A stretch of DNA of 64,000 nt from Heterotrichella gracilis. Its lineage: Eukaryota > Sar > Xanthophyceae > Tribonematales > Xanthonemataceae. The stretch lies in the NCBI GenBank assembly GCA_032358255.1, contig JAULBX010029821.1:62001-126000 (forward strand), read 5' to 3'. This document shows positions 46,801 through 58,248 of this stretch, piece after piece. Positions within the stretch are counted from its first letter, which is position 1; each line of letters begins with the position of its first letter. The notes under the pieces were generated by a model. The model made no database searches and was not told where the DNA came from. It saw only the letters and a program-made list of their open reading frames with translations. The position numbers and the translations under genes were made by a program.

Positions 46801-47676
46801 GTTGGTTAGGCTCTGAAGTGTGGCCGAGTCAATATCTGCTAGCTGGTTTCCTGACAGCTCCAGCACGCTCAGGTTGGGTAGGTGCGCAACAACAGGTGGT
46901 ATTGCGGTGAAGTTGTTGTACTTGAGCCGCAGGACTTGCAGGTTTTGTAGGCCGCATAGCTCATATGGGAGGTCTTGAAGCTTGTTGCTGCAGGTCACAC
47001 AAATGTAGGAATAACTGTCCTTGGCGGGTGCAGTGAAGTGCACAGATGCACCTTCAACCTCTGTCAAGTCGTCCGCCTATGTCTGCCCAACTGGGAGGTG
47101 GTTGAGCCACTTGACACTCCTAGGTTAGGCCCTCCTCAGTCTGCCCAGAACACACAGTAATGGTGCAGTGCTGGACCCAACGCTCAACCCAGCTTCAGCA
47201 GCATGTGCAAGGACTTTGTAGGTCCAAGTATGTAGTGGGACTTTACCTGGAAAGCTCCAACTCTGTTAGTTGTGGGCAAGTCTCCAGCAGCTGGCCCAGT
47301 ACCTCAGCTGACAGCTCAGGGAGGCCAGGGTACCTAAGGCGCAGTTGGTTCCGTTGATAACGGTGCACTAGGCGTTGAAATAAACCAAGTGTACCCTTGT
47401 CACACAGGTAGTTTATGACCTTGCAAGGGCAGTGGTTAGCCCACAGTGAGTCCAGGTCAGAGGTTCCGGAGAAATGCTTGTGGGTAGCCCACGACTGCAA
47501 CTGTGCTCTGCCAAGGACTGAAGTTGTGCAGTGGAAGCAGACGATGGTCCAGAACCTCCAAGCTGTTTTTCAACAGCGCGGGTACGTTTCCGAAACGTGG
47601 AGTATAATTGTACTGTTCCTTACCCAATGTTGAGCTTTAGGGTCGAGCTAGCCTCCGCGAGCTTGTCGATGTCCAT
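37846..47676 (-). CDS. DRC7-type axonemal protein with LRR, kelch, transglutaminase-like and coiled-coil regions, 1682 aa
   Basis: 23 exons, first to last: 47676-47624, 47507-47247, 46987-46796, 46612-46322, 46081-45949, 45717-45437, 45302-45007, 44735-44474, 44351-44144, 43927-43538, 43402-43154, 42746-42576, 42392-42153, 41866-41560, 41377-41178, 41026-40961, 40849-40693, 40544-40340, 40178-39725, 39467-39384, 39158-38913, 38459-38376, 38064-37846. All phases agree (5049 nt). Residues about 60-270 are leucine-rich repeats (NLSVLELSGNQLADID). About 315-590 are kelch repeats (LLVFGGSNVENKRLGDLYVL). About 600-870 form the transglutaminase-like region typical of DRC7/CCDC135 (AGDSFDIATALCSMLVGSGY). 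The last about 210 residues are coiled coil (DEYDRAVEEITFKIHCLQKR). DRC7 is a subunit of the nexin-dynein regulatory complex of motile cilia. Human DRC7 has the transglutaminase-like and coiled-coil parts; whether LRR and kelch are shared with other algae I cannot check. The start MDIDKLAEASSTLKL is inferred from phase. Confidence 0.8.
39557..39638. repeat. 44-bp tandem duplication in a DRC7 intron
   Basis: The unit beginning TAGTGCATAGGGTGCGAGTT at 39557 is repeated at 39601 (TAGTGCATTGGGTGCGATTT). The copies differ at only a few positions. Confidence 0.9.
40664..40680. repeat. Telomere-type motif just after a 5' splice site
   Basis: CCCAAACCCTGAACCCTG lies 13-30 nt inside the intron downstream of the minus-strand DRC7 donor at 40692. 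Confidence 0.7.
46238..46318. repeat. About 43-bp tandem duplication next to a DRC7 donor site
   Basis: GCATGCTGTATGGATAAATT (from about 46239) and GCCTGCTGCATGGATGAATT (from about 46281) begin two diverged copies in the intron 46082-46321. The second runs up to the minus-strand donor at 46321. Confidence 0.75.
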
Positions 47677-48369
47677 TTCAGAAGTGTCAGCAGTCCGTAG
47701 GAATTAGTCAGGCTATATCTGTCAGGAATTTGGGTTTGTGGCCATTGTGCTGTTGGGCAAACTAGCCTGCGGCATGCACTGCTTATACATGTGGTCATGT
47801 GCCCAGCCAGGTTGTAGCCAAAAGCCTTGACAGACAATGACAGGATCTCAAAGCCTTTGCATAGGGTTATCCTTGTCTTCTGCGCGGGCGTTCCCAAGCG
47901 CCAAACCTTTTGGGAAACAAGTCTGCGCCGCGCCAGTGTGTGTTCGTCAGGGTGAGACCCTAAGGTAGTGTATGAGAAACCCTTATTCGAGTTCCTTTCC
48001 ATGATGCGAAGCAAAGGGTTTCTTAGCCACTGGCTGAGTTTCCGAATGCCCTGTCTGACCATTTTGGCGCAGTAATGTGAAGCAGAGCACTGTATCACGG
48101 CACTGTAGTGATCACTGCTGTGAGTCACTGACACGTTGATGGCGCCCATCCAAACGCACACTTTTTTTGTCAAGTTCGTGTGAAATACTTTACCACTATT
48201 TCTCCAGCAACATTCCAACACATTAATTCCATCAGCACTGCAACTGTCACAACCAATGTGATAACGTAATAAATGGAACTGGGAACCAGTAAATCAGTGA
48301 ACAAAATCGTGTACAGCAATTGAAAATGCATCAAGTTCATGTTCCTTCCTGATGGCTACATGTGCCACT
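47677..48369. other. Upstream region of DRC7 gene and 3' flank of the LRR gene
   Basis: Same-strand spacing between two minus-strand genes. A long open frame on the minus strand (down from 48221, 194 codons) runs over the DRC7 start in a different frame. It shows no family resemblance and no coding-like composition, so it is probably chance. Confidence 0.45.
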
Positions 48370-50665
48370 CTAGTGGTGTTTTAAAATCCGCTTCAACCCG
48401 CGAATGGCGTGGGAAGCATCACCACCCAACCGGTCACCTAGAGAGTGTAGTGTCAACTCATCCAATTTCATTCCCAATGCCAGAGCAACAGTGACAGTTG
48501 GATCATCAGCATATATTCCAGGTATCTCATCAAGTAGTGTGGATACATCTTCCGTGCCCAGAGGACCTGCAAACCAATGCCAGAAATTGTCATATCTGCA
48601 TCACTTGTAGACCCTAAATAGTTTCAGTGCCACTGAGCAGCAGGATAAAACCCTACATTGTTAGCTACACAAGCCAATCGGGTTTGGTAGCAGATTATAG
48701 TGCAGTGCTTATCTTGTTGGCATTTTACATACCTGGTGCGCTTATGTCATGACTGATCAAAGTCTGTTGAGTGTCAAATTGCGAGATCTCTGAGTGCTCA
48801 CTCTCTTGGGAGTCTGAGTCACTGCCGCCATCTTCCAACTGGCGCAGGTTCACGCTTGTCAGCGCCACATAGGAACGCATGTCAATCTGTAGCGCTGCAT
48901 GTTGAGGTGCAGTTTGCCCAGGGTTGGGTTCATGGCTTTTTGCATCTGCTGCGCACTCTGCCTTTTGGGCTTCCTGCTTCCTACCGTTGAATGCTGTTGC
49001 TGCCGCGCTTTGAACCAACCTGAGCAGATACACTAGGAATTTATGTAGTTCAGCAGCTACCCCTTTCCCGTGTGCTGCAAAACTGAACTCTCAAGGTGGT
49101 GGTACATGGTGTCAGTACAACGTACTTGTCAAAAAGTTCATTGGTGCTCTCCAAACTAGCCTCTGAAATCAAGTCCAGAGTAGAAGCTGGAGTTGATTGA
49201 AAATTCTGTACTTCCCATGAACCCTCGGGGATCTCCAGGAATTGGCGAATGTCATGTTTCTTTAAATGCAGTGCACAGTCAATATCCACCGATTGCAAGC
49301 TAAATTGCACATCTTCCAGGCCTTTCTTGGACTTAGCGATTGGGTTGCCAGTCAGCTTGACCGTCCGCAGGCTGTTGCAATACTGGAGCGCCAACAGGCT
49401 GCTTGCAGAGGAAAATCGATTGCGTGCTACGTCGAGCACCTGCACGCGCCAGACGACAGTGTGCTTGAAGCTCCAAATCTTCATAAGACCTGTAATAGTT
49501 GTCATGAAAGACGTACACAGCCCATATAGATTACCTCGAGGGAAACAAAATCGCCGTCCTCTATATCTAGGCCTGTTAATCTGTTTGTTGCCAATTGGAG
49601 CTCTTTGAGGCAAGGCAAAACCGCTAGGCTGTGAAGGCTTGCAAATGATTCAATGCCATTGTCATTCAGCGCAAGCTTCTGAAGGCTAGGAAAATTCTTT
49701 GCATGCTCAAACTTTATCGTCCTTATGTTGTTACCTGCACAGCAGGGTCAAGTCGTTGCTAAGTCATGTGGCCACAACCCAAGTTGATATGAGCATTGCG
49801 ATTTCATGCAGCCGCCTGTATAAGTCAAGTACACACGAGTACAATCATGTCTACAATCAGTGAAATGTGCAAGCATCGATGTCCCTGGTACATTGACACG
49901 GCAGGCATTTTCCAGTGCATCATCAAACCCATTGATTGCGTCTGCTTCTGCAGGCATGATACTTCACTGCTTGTGCAGTGGTAGTGGCGCATTCAATGTG
50001 GTGCGAGATTGCCAACCAGCAACTAGCTGCCGCACCTGATGCATGAAGTTCCTGAAGATTGGTCAAGCGGCCCAATGCAGCAAATCCAGAAGTTGTCAAG
50101 GCATTATAACTCACATCCAGCACTGAGAGCGCTTGAAACCACTGAGATTCAAGGTGCACCTCTTGGATATTGTTATAGCTGAGCACCAGCGTCTGAAGGC
50201 AGGGCAACTCCGAGAACTCATCAAGCTTGTCTAGATAATTATCACTTGCATCCAGGACCCTGCAAATCGTGTTGGATTTACATCAGTATGCCAACGGTTG
50301 GTGGCCCAACCGTATAGGGGTTAGGGTTTACAAACGCTTGGCAGGAGGGATCACCTGAGATGAGTGAAAATATGCACGTCTCTTGACACCCTTGACAGGC
50401 GTCTGTTCTTCACGCTGACAGTGACCACCTTGTCAGGGTCACCACAGCCTGACACAGAAAGAAGCAGTGCGCCTGCAAATGGGGGGTGCGGTCACCAATC
50501 TTTGCAACCACAACAGGTTGCAGTGCCCAATTTGCCTTTGGTTCCGCACTCGTTATTATTTACCCAACGCAGGCATCACTGGTTGTCTGTTGACCGTTAA
50601 GCAGTGCACTTGTCTGCAAACCGTCACATACCGTCGACCAGGTGGACAGGAGTGCAGGCTCGCAT
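48370..50665 (-). CDS. Leucine-rich repeat protein, 457 aa
   Basis: Exons: 50665-50632, 50472-50355, 50259-50036, 49734-49535, 49439-49126, 49019-48733, 48566-48370; phases agree (1374 nt). No signal peptide: it starts MRACTPVHLVDGALLLSV. Residues about 50-230 are SDS22-like leucine-rich repeats (LVLSYNNIQEV, LSVLDVSYNALTTSGFAAL, LKELQLATNRLTGLDIEDG), closed by a cap-like LTGNPIAKSKKGLEDV. A low-complexity acidic region follows (EDGGSDSDSQESEHSEIS), and the C-terminus is helical (ALGMKLDELTLHSLGDRLGG). SDS22-type LRR proteins of this size are common in algal cilia and in phosphatase regulation. It lies directly upstream of and on the same strand as the DRC7 gene. An axonemal role is only suggested by that neighbour. 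Confidence 0.8.
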
Positions 50666-52149
50666 CTTGATCTATAAAAAGCGTCCAGGCCCTGCAAGCC
50701 AGATAAACAGGACATATAAACCCAGTTTTGGAGTTTCAAAAGGTTTTCGAGTATGTGGTGCAACTAGTTGGGTTACATTATCCCAATAGCTTATGCATGC
50801 ATATATACCGTTCGAGTTGTACGGTTCAAGACAGTTAACGAGTAGCAGTGCGCCCACTGTAAGTGCCAACAATGACTCAATATATGCAACAGGTACCATG
50901 GAATTTAACCCGCTTGACAATTACTGTACTCACCCAACATGTTTCAAGCTCACACGAACTCACTAGTGGCGAAACTGATGGCGAGGCACGGGCCAAACCG
51001 CGTGCGTTTTGTACTCAATAATCCGTTCTGATATAATACTTGGAGTTAAGCTCTTGTCCGGGCGCATTCCTGGGCGACGCGTCTGTACCTTCTACTGTGA
51101 AGGGCAGGAACATGGCATGCCGTTCGGACAACGGCCTAAACTTCGGCCACAATATGCTAGTGCCAAAAGCCGCAACTGTTCCTGTTGGCTACCAAAAAGC
51201 GTATGGGTCAACCTCTGGATGGTCTAGGAACCAGTTGATCTCCTGTACGCTGACTGTACACCGTGTGAGTCCACGTCAAAGGCCAATTGTTAGACCAGGG
51301 AATCAGACACCCAACTGTTAGACCCCCAAAGGTCACCTAACTGATACGAAGTCTTCCAACGTTGCACACGATGGTTGCACATGCACATGTATAAGAGCTT
51401 GATTATTAATATCGCCTCAACAAGGTGCTAGCAACCCTGAGAGTGCCACCCTCTGGCCAGGGTTTAGGGTTAGTTTAAGGTTAGTGCCCAAAGCCCTATA
51501 GGTAGCGGCCCCTGAATGTGCGTGCAAGTGTACAACACCACAAAATAAAGCTCAACATGAATGCCATGATGGATGCTGCTTACGTATTACAAATCCCTGT
51601 GGTAATCATGATCCAGTAGGAGAACTTTCTTGACTGCATGCCGCACATCCTCACGCTGTGTCCCAAGCCTTCCCCGCACTCGAGGGTGCTAGATAGCAAT
51701 GGACCCAACCTTGTGCTTCCTTATGCGTTCATTCAAAGATAATTTGCTCTAGACTCTTCAATATGTGTCCGTTCAAAACAAAGAGCCCAAAGACAACTTG
51801 ACAAGCAATTCATACACTAGCGTATCAGCCATGGCGTTTATAAACTAATTAGTGCGCAATTGGTCGACAAGGGAAAACAACAGTGGAGTAGTTGGTGCAA
51901 TTGCTCATTCAATTATCATGTCTGTTACCGTGCAAATATTGGAATACAACACCCCCTGAAGATTGACAGTGCGAGCCCCAGCTTGGGTGTTTGCAGCAAA
52001 TGTGGCGACAGAAACAAAATGCATATAGGTTGATAGTGCGAGAGGTCCTACTATTGCTGAATCTAAACAGACTGTGAGGGAACCTCCCGTGACAGCGCAT
52101 GCATTGATAGCACATCATGGCTAAATGGGCACCCACACCAATTGGTGAG
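50666..52149. other. Spacer between two minus-strand genes, no gene recognised
   Basis: About 1.5 kb holding the LRR-gene promoter and the receptor-like gene's 3' flank. It contains AGGGTTTAGGGTTAG near 51461-51475. No spliced coding pattern is seen. Confidence 0.5.
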
Positions 52150-55100
52150 TTACCATCTATCCTGGGCCATGCCAGTCTGCTCTGGGTCCTCCTGGTCATC
52201 ATACCGTTCAAATCGTTGCTCCTTGCGCTGCGGCAGCTTTGGCATGCTGATCTCCAGCGTTCGCCCTGAACGCTTGCGCATGTACATGAAGACAATGGCT
52301 ACCAGGGCCAGTGCAGCACATACGCCAACGACAATGCCAAGAACCATGCCTGCAGAGGTGCCGCCGCCACCAGAGCTCTCTTGCCTGCACATGAAAAAGG
52401 TTACATCAGAGGGGCCAAGGCCCCCAAACTTTGACCACGGACTGCATCCGATAGGGTCAAAACAGCATCAGCAGTCACCACCAACATGATGCTTGTGCAA
52501 CATGCCAGCCTGTATCATTCATTACCTGGTGTGCTGCCCAGATTAGAAATTAAACAAAGAGTTTGCAATGCACTGCAGATGGAGGCTTTTGCCATGGACC
52601 AGGACTTACGTCACAAGTTCGGGAGGAGGAGGAGCATACAAATCCGAGCCGCCCCCGCCGCCATAGTAGGGTGATAGTTCTGCACCCACTGACCCGTTGC
52701 AGCCCACGCCTATTGAGGCTGCCTCCAACTCGCCCACCTTAGTGGCAAACTCGCAGTCCTCAATTCCATTGCCCTAAACACAGATGCCGAGAATCATCAA
52801 GTGACATTTGGGGGAAATGGTGGCAAGCTGAGATGATGTGCAGTAAAGGAGCTCATATATGGCACAGGGATTGGACTTATTGACAACCGCTGCAACAAAC
52901 CAGTGCATGTAATCAACCAGTATCAAGCGCATGCATCAATATGCACCACATGTTGCACCACACCGATATGTCACAGCGCTGGCAAATGCCTGTGCAACCT
53001 CTTGCTGTCACTGTACCTGCAGTCTGATATCGCCTGCTGGCCCATTCTGCAGCAGAGCCACCAGAAACTCTGGCAGAGGTGCCTCGAATTTGTTGTCAGA
53101 AAAGTCTGCAAGGCAGTCCTGAAGAGTGCCACATGTCTCCTGCAAGCATGGGGATGCATGGGCATACATCAGTCATGGCCATATACTGCATTGGTGCAAT
53201 GTAATGTGCTCAACAGGCTCCACCACAGTACTCTTGCAGCCTCCCTGGTACAAGCACACACCATACGTCCCACGCGCAGCTAGATGCAACAGCAGCCACA
53301 GCAGGGTTGCAGGGAACCCACTGCGCGTGTCCAGCTAGGGAGCTAGAAACCTGGAAAGGTGGTCCAGAACCCTGCCAACAGATATGGCCTGGCCCTAGCG
53401 AGGCCTAACAAGCAAGTCCTGTGGGCGCCTCACCGTGTCAAATGCAGCGCAATTGCTGAACTCGGCTGGGATGGTGCCCGTGAGCCCGTTGTTGGCAACG
53501 TCAAACACGTTCACCAGGTGGAACATGTTGCCGGAGCTGGGAAGTGGTCCCCTGCAGACATCGCACAGGTGAATCAACCTACTGCCCGCCTCAACCTCGG
53601 TTTGCAGGGGACTGCCAAACCGCAGTGTGATTGATCAGCAGATGTCCACAGGTAGACAATACAGCGGCACGTGCTGATTGCCAGGTGGCACAACCTCCCC
53701 ATAAAGCCCATTCCCACGCCCCTTCCACCATAACACCATGGCATGCACACTCCATCAATGGCCCCTGCCCGTTCCACCACCACCCCTTCACACTCACATC
53801 AGGCTGTTGTTTCGCAACTCCAGCGTTTCAAGGTGGGTAAAGTCGGCTAATGCAGCGGGGAGGGTGCCCTGCAGATTGTTCTGTGATGCCACGATCTCCA
53901 CAGCCCTGGCAGTCTTGGCCAGATTTGGGAGGTCAGGCAGTCGAGTGAAGCTGTTGCGGGAGATGTCCAGGCTGCGGATGCTGGCGCTGTACAGCAAGGG
54001 GCCTGGCACCAAGCCTGCAGGAAGGGGGAAAATGAGTTGCACATAATGGCAATGGGGTTAAAAAAGAAAAAAATGTTTTTATTCATATTTCTTTATTTTG
54101 TTAGCAATGTTAAAATCAAATGCATTACACGTATAACACTAAAAACTGTAATCCTTGACCTCATATTGGGAAGGCCTGCTGCTGGGAGGCCGGGTGCAGC
54201 GCTTGTCTGGGCAGTGGCTGGATGCCTAGACAAGGATGCCAGTCTCTGTAACCATCTGCATTGTTTCATATGACAGAAGCTCTGTACACGATCCCCACAC
54301 CCTGGACAATCTAATCATTTTGTTTGTCTTATGCTTAAGTCTACACCTCACACACACTCGGCTCCAACACTCCCCACCTGAAAAGTCATTCCCGTCCAGC
54401 AGCACGATCGTGAGCAGCTTGCTGGTCCACAGGCCCGCCAGCGTCCCAGACAGCCCATTGGCCGACAGCGACAGCTGGGAGAGGGCTGGGAGGTTTGCCA
54501 GGGCAGCGGGGAGGGACCCAGTCAGCCCATTATTGGCCAGATTGAGGAACCGCAAGGGGAGAGCGGGGAGGACATCCCCGGGGATGGGACCCAGCAGGTT
54601 GTTGGAGTCCAGATTCAAAAGTGTTAGGTTGGGGAGGGTCCCATCCAAGAGGCAGGCGGGAATGGTGCCGTTGATGTCCAGGCTGTCCAGTGCCAGTGAC
54701 TCTAGGGCCTGGAGATGTAGGGTTTGAGTATTACTGGCAAGAGTGTAGGGCGCATTCAGTGCTAGTGCATTGGTGGCATCATGCTTAGTGCTGCAGATGG
54801 TGGATGGCCTTGGCAGACACTTCGAGGTGCCGTGGCAGGACACGCCATGTCCATAGGATGCTGGCTGCCACATGCTGTAGCCTTAGAGGACAGCACGTGC
54901 ACTCACAAGACACAAATGCTCTTGACCACATCTTGGGAGTCTCCACCCACATGCATATATAACCACCAATGCAGGGCCCCCCTGTCCTTGCAAACCCATC
55001 ATTCCAACACGCACCGGTAGCAAGCAGAAAGGCGATGTGCCATTGTCTGCAGTCAGATCGCCTGTGATTGCCTGGTTCACCCCCAGTCGCACCCCGCGCA

Positions 55101-57531
55101 GCAGCGTGAGGCCGGAAAGCGTGGTGGCGATGGACTCGATGTCACCCTGCAAAGCCACGGTGGCATTAGCACATGGAGGCCCACTGGGCTTGAGGCACAT
55201 GCATGCAGGCAACAGCAGGTCTTTGTGGCGGATGCAAATGCCAGTAATGATGCACGCTCTATCCCTCGTGCACTGTGAGATTGTGCAAATGCAGTACCGC
55301 CCCATTTGGTATTCTGTTTTTTCAACATGGTTTGACATGTAGTTGGGTTCCATTGCCACAACCCCCGCAGGATTTAGAATAAGGTGTCCAGAAATTGATT
55401 GCTGCAATCACCCCACGCTTAGGGTTTTGGGTTGTTCAGTGTCACGCACCACCAGCCTGTTGCTGCTCATGTCCAGCCACTCCAGTTGAGTGAGTGTGGA
55501 AATGAACTCTGAAGGGAACTCACACGACAGGCTCTGGCCGCTGAGGTCTAGGCGGGTCAAGCGGCCTGCACAGCGCACACCAGGTGTCAAGTATGTCCAG
55601 CTGTCTTCTCGTTGAAATACCCTTTTGCGCACTGCGCCCTTATTTGGGATTAATTCTCGCATTGAATATTGATTGGCATGCTATTAATTATTTACATGAT
55701 ATCAGGTAGATGATGCAGCTTTCAAATGATGCCACAGCTCTGATTGACTAATTTGAATTCAATAGGGATGATGCGCAATGTTATATATGACCTGAATCAC
55801 AATACCCAGACATGATCCTACACAGGCGCTTCACAGCCAGAATTGAATCCCCCCGCCCCCCCGCGCCGCGCCTTCCAACCCAGTGCCACTCACCCTGCCT
55901 GTCACAGACCACCATGGCCCGGTCTGGTGCGGTGACACACCAATCAGTGTACGGAGCACTGTCGGTTGCGTTCATGCGTATGTTGAGGTCACGCCACCAG
56001 CTGCAGTCCTCAGTGTCAGCGCAGCACGAGCTGAAGATGCCCTTCAGTGCACTCTGCACAGACGTGAGGGTGAGGGCCCGCGGGGCATTGGGTGGACAAA
56101 CCCTTGACTAGGGTCTTCCATTTGCATGGGGGAATGACACCACATGCTCCTAGATGGAAATCATGGAGTAGGAATGCATTTCATGAAACAACACATGGTA
56201 ACTGAAACAGTCAATGCAGGTACCACTCTATGCTCCAATGGTAAGATCCACAAACTCCTCGCGACCTACATCCTGTAAGCATCCTGCCCACACCAGCCCC
56301 ACTTGCCACTGCAAGAAACCCTAAACCCTAACCAGCCCACCTTCTGTGCGGGGGTAGTTGCCAACGACACCTCGGTTGTGGCTGTCAGGGTGTAGTTAGT
56401 CGCCATGGAGTCGGGGTTCTGGACAATGCATGTGAACTCCCGTAGGAATTCTGTATCCGGTTCTGCACCCTTGTAGCCGGATGATACCCAGATTTGCTCC
56501 GGCTGGATGATAGTGTCTGGAGGTAGTGGTCGGCACACCGGTCAGGTCAGGTGCAAGGATTGGGGACAATGCCTAGTACAGGTATGTGGAAGCGACCGCC
56601 AGCGCCTGGGCTGTGGAGACTACTATGTGTGTTGCTAATGCGTGCTTGACCTAGCAGGATCTTAGGATCCTGCAGGACCAGTACAAATTAAACAGTGCCA
56701 GGATGTCCAATGCCACACTCCAACCTCCCATGCAAGAACAATTAACTAGGGACAGCTCCAGTGCAAGTGGTGCCGCAAGTGTAAGAATGACTAATAACTG
56801 GAATGCACCCAACTAGTGACTAGTAGATATGCGGCAGAACTGGCAGCCTTTGCACTGTGTCAACCAAGTGCATGACAAACGATAGTGATCTGATGGGCCC
56901 AACCACAACGCACGCTCCCATGCGCGCCACACCTGCAAAAAAGGTCGCCAGCTCGAGCGCTGGGACATCGGCCGCAAGCGCTGTGTTGTTGCCGCCAAAG
57001 CTGCAATAGAGTGCAAGGTTGGCGTGCACGTTGTTCTTCTCTTCTGCCACTAGGCTCAGCAGGACAGTAGGGGTTGGGTCATCTAGAGTTCCTGCTGTGA
57101 TACCCTCCACCACCTCTGCCTCTCCCTGCAAACCAGATATTTCAAGGAGTATGAGATCTTGCCCACCTTAGGGTGTATGGTGGTCGGCCACCTACCTTGT
57201 GGCCTTGGAGGTTGAGGCCCCCACCTACACCGATGAATATTACGGCATTGCATGCATTGGTGCCATATGGTTTCACTTTGACCCAGCCTTCCAGGAAACA
57301 GAACACAAGCTAGCCAATGTTTTGTTTGGAGAGCCAGTATTTACTGGTGGCCAAACAGACAAAAAAAGTGTCGGTGTGCTATCCATTACACAAATCAACA
57401 CTCGAACAGTGTGTCGATGATCAGGGTTGAGTGCAACTTACCGGTTCCAAGGTTGAAGAGTACTTGAACGTTTGCTCGCCTGTCACAATGCATACCAACG
57501 CCAGCAGGAGAGCCACCAAGGGTGGCGACAT
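52150..57531 (-). CDS. Receptor-like LRR membrane protein without kinase, 684 aa
   Basis: Exons: 57531-57442, 57125-56933, 56516-56341, 56053-55894, 55565-55450, 55146-55015, 54708-54378, 54014-53798, 53551-53434, 53139-53017, 52773-52610, 52384-52150; phases agree (2055 nt). The first 18-20 residues are a signal peptide (MSPPLVALLLALVCIVTG). Residues about 30-200 are a Cys-containing ectodomain part (CCADTEDCSWWRDLN) that I do not recognise. Residues about 207-512 are plant-type extracellular LRRs with NGLTGSLPAAL, LLGPIPGDVL and NNGLTGTIPAEF. A Gly/Pro linker (GGGGGSDLYAPPPPELV) is followed by one membrane helix (about 620-642, GMVLGIVVGVCAALALVAIV). A tail of about 42 residues (MRKRSGRTLEISMPKLPQRK) contains no kinase. 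It is thus a single-pass cell-surface LRR receptor-like protein. It probably needs a partner to signal; ligand and function are unknown. Confidence 0.85.
56313..56331. repeat. Telomere-type motif just after a 5' splice site
   Basis: GAAACCCTAAACCCTAACC lies within 30 nt of the minus-strand donor at 56340 in the receptor-like LRR gene. Confidence 0.85.
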
Positions 57532-58248
57532 CGTTGGCCTTGGTTTCGAAATTCAGTAGCTAGATCGCACTGGTGCTTCACCTGCTACCTGCCACCTGCT
57601 GCTTCACCGCCATGCTCAGCTGAACAGCGATATCTGGTTGAACGCTACCTGCAGAGCAGATTGTGGCTGCCGCAACTAAAGGACAAGCTGTTGCCCCCAC
57701 TTTCAAGCTTGGTGAGTCAGCAAGGGAACCTGATGACAACAGAAGGCACTGTTTGCAATACGTAAGTACGAAGTGAGACTCAGCGTGTGAACTTTACACT
57801 CTTGGACACAAGATCCGTTGTCTTTTCGAGTCTTCTCTTGAGGTGCGACGAGTTTTCGGCTGGGTTTCCTGTGAAAAGCCAGCTGTCAAAAACGGCTAAC
57901 CCTAACTTGAAACCCTAGTAATCACTTGCAAGATCACTCCTCAAGCCAGCAGTACATATTGGTGTTATTACACGGCGGGCACCACGTTCGTTTATGAATC
58001 CTCTGCGGCTGAACATACGCATAACATATCCATATGCATATGCATGGCCATATGGTGCGGTCCTATGCATGCATGCATGTCGACACACAAGGCTTGAGTT
58101 TGTCATTGACAGGACGCCAGCGCAGATCTTGATATACGTTCAGCCTCTAAGGAAATCGCGGCTGACCAGAGACCTTCAACCTGGGCTAGAACCAGGCTCT
58201 GTCAGCTAGTGGGTCTATAACACCACGTCCAACGCAAGTGAACGCAAG
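57532..58248. promoter_or_regulatory. Presumed bidirectional promoter region
   Basis: Between the divergent receptor-like LRR and TPR genes. It has an ATGCATATGCATGG / ATGCATGCATGCATG-rich stretch (about 58025-58080) and a CTAACCCTAA motif (57897). No known element is assigned. Confidence 0.4.

Noticed and set aside
47637-48221. 194-codon open frame on the minus strand upstream of the DRC7 gene
   Set aside because: It overlaps the inferred first DRC7 exon in another frame, has no recognisable motif, and its composition is unlike the neighbouring exons.
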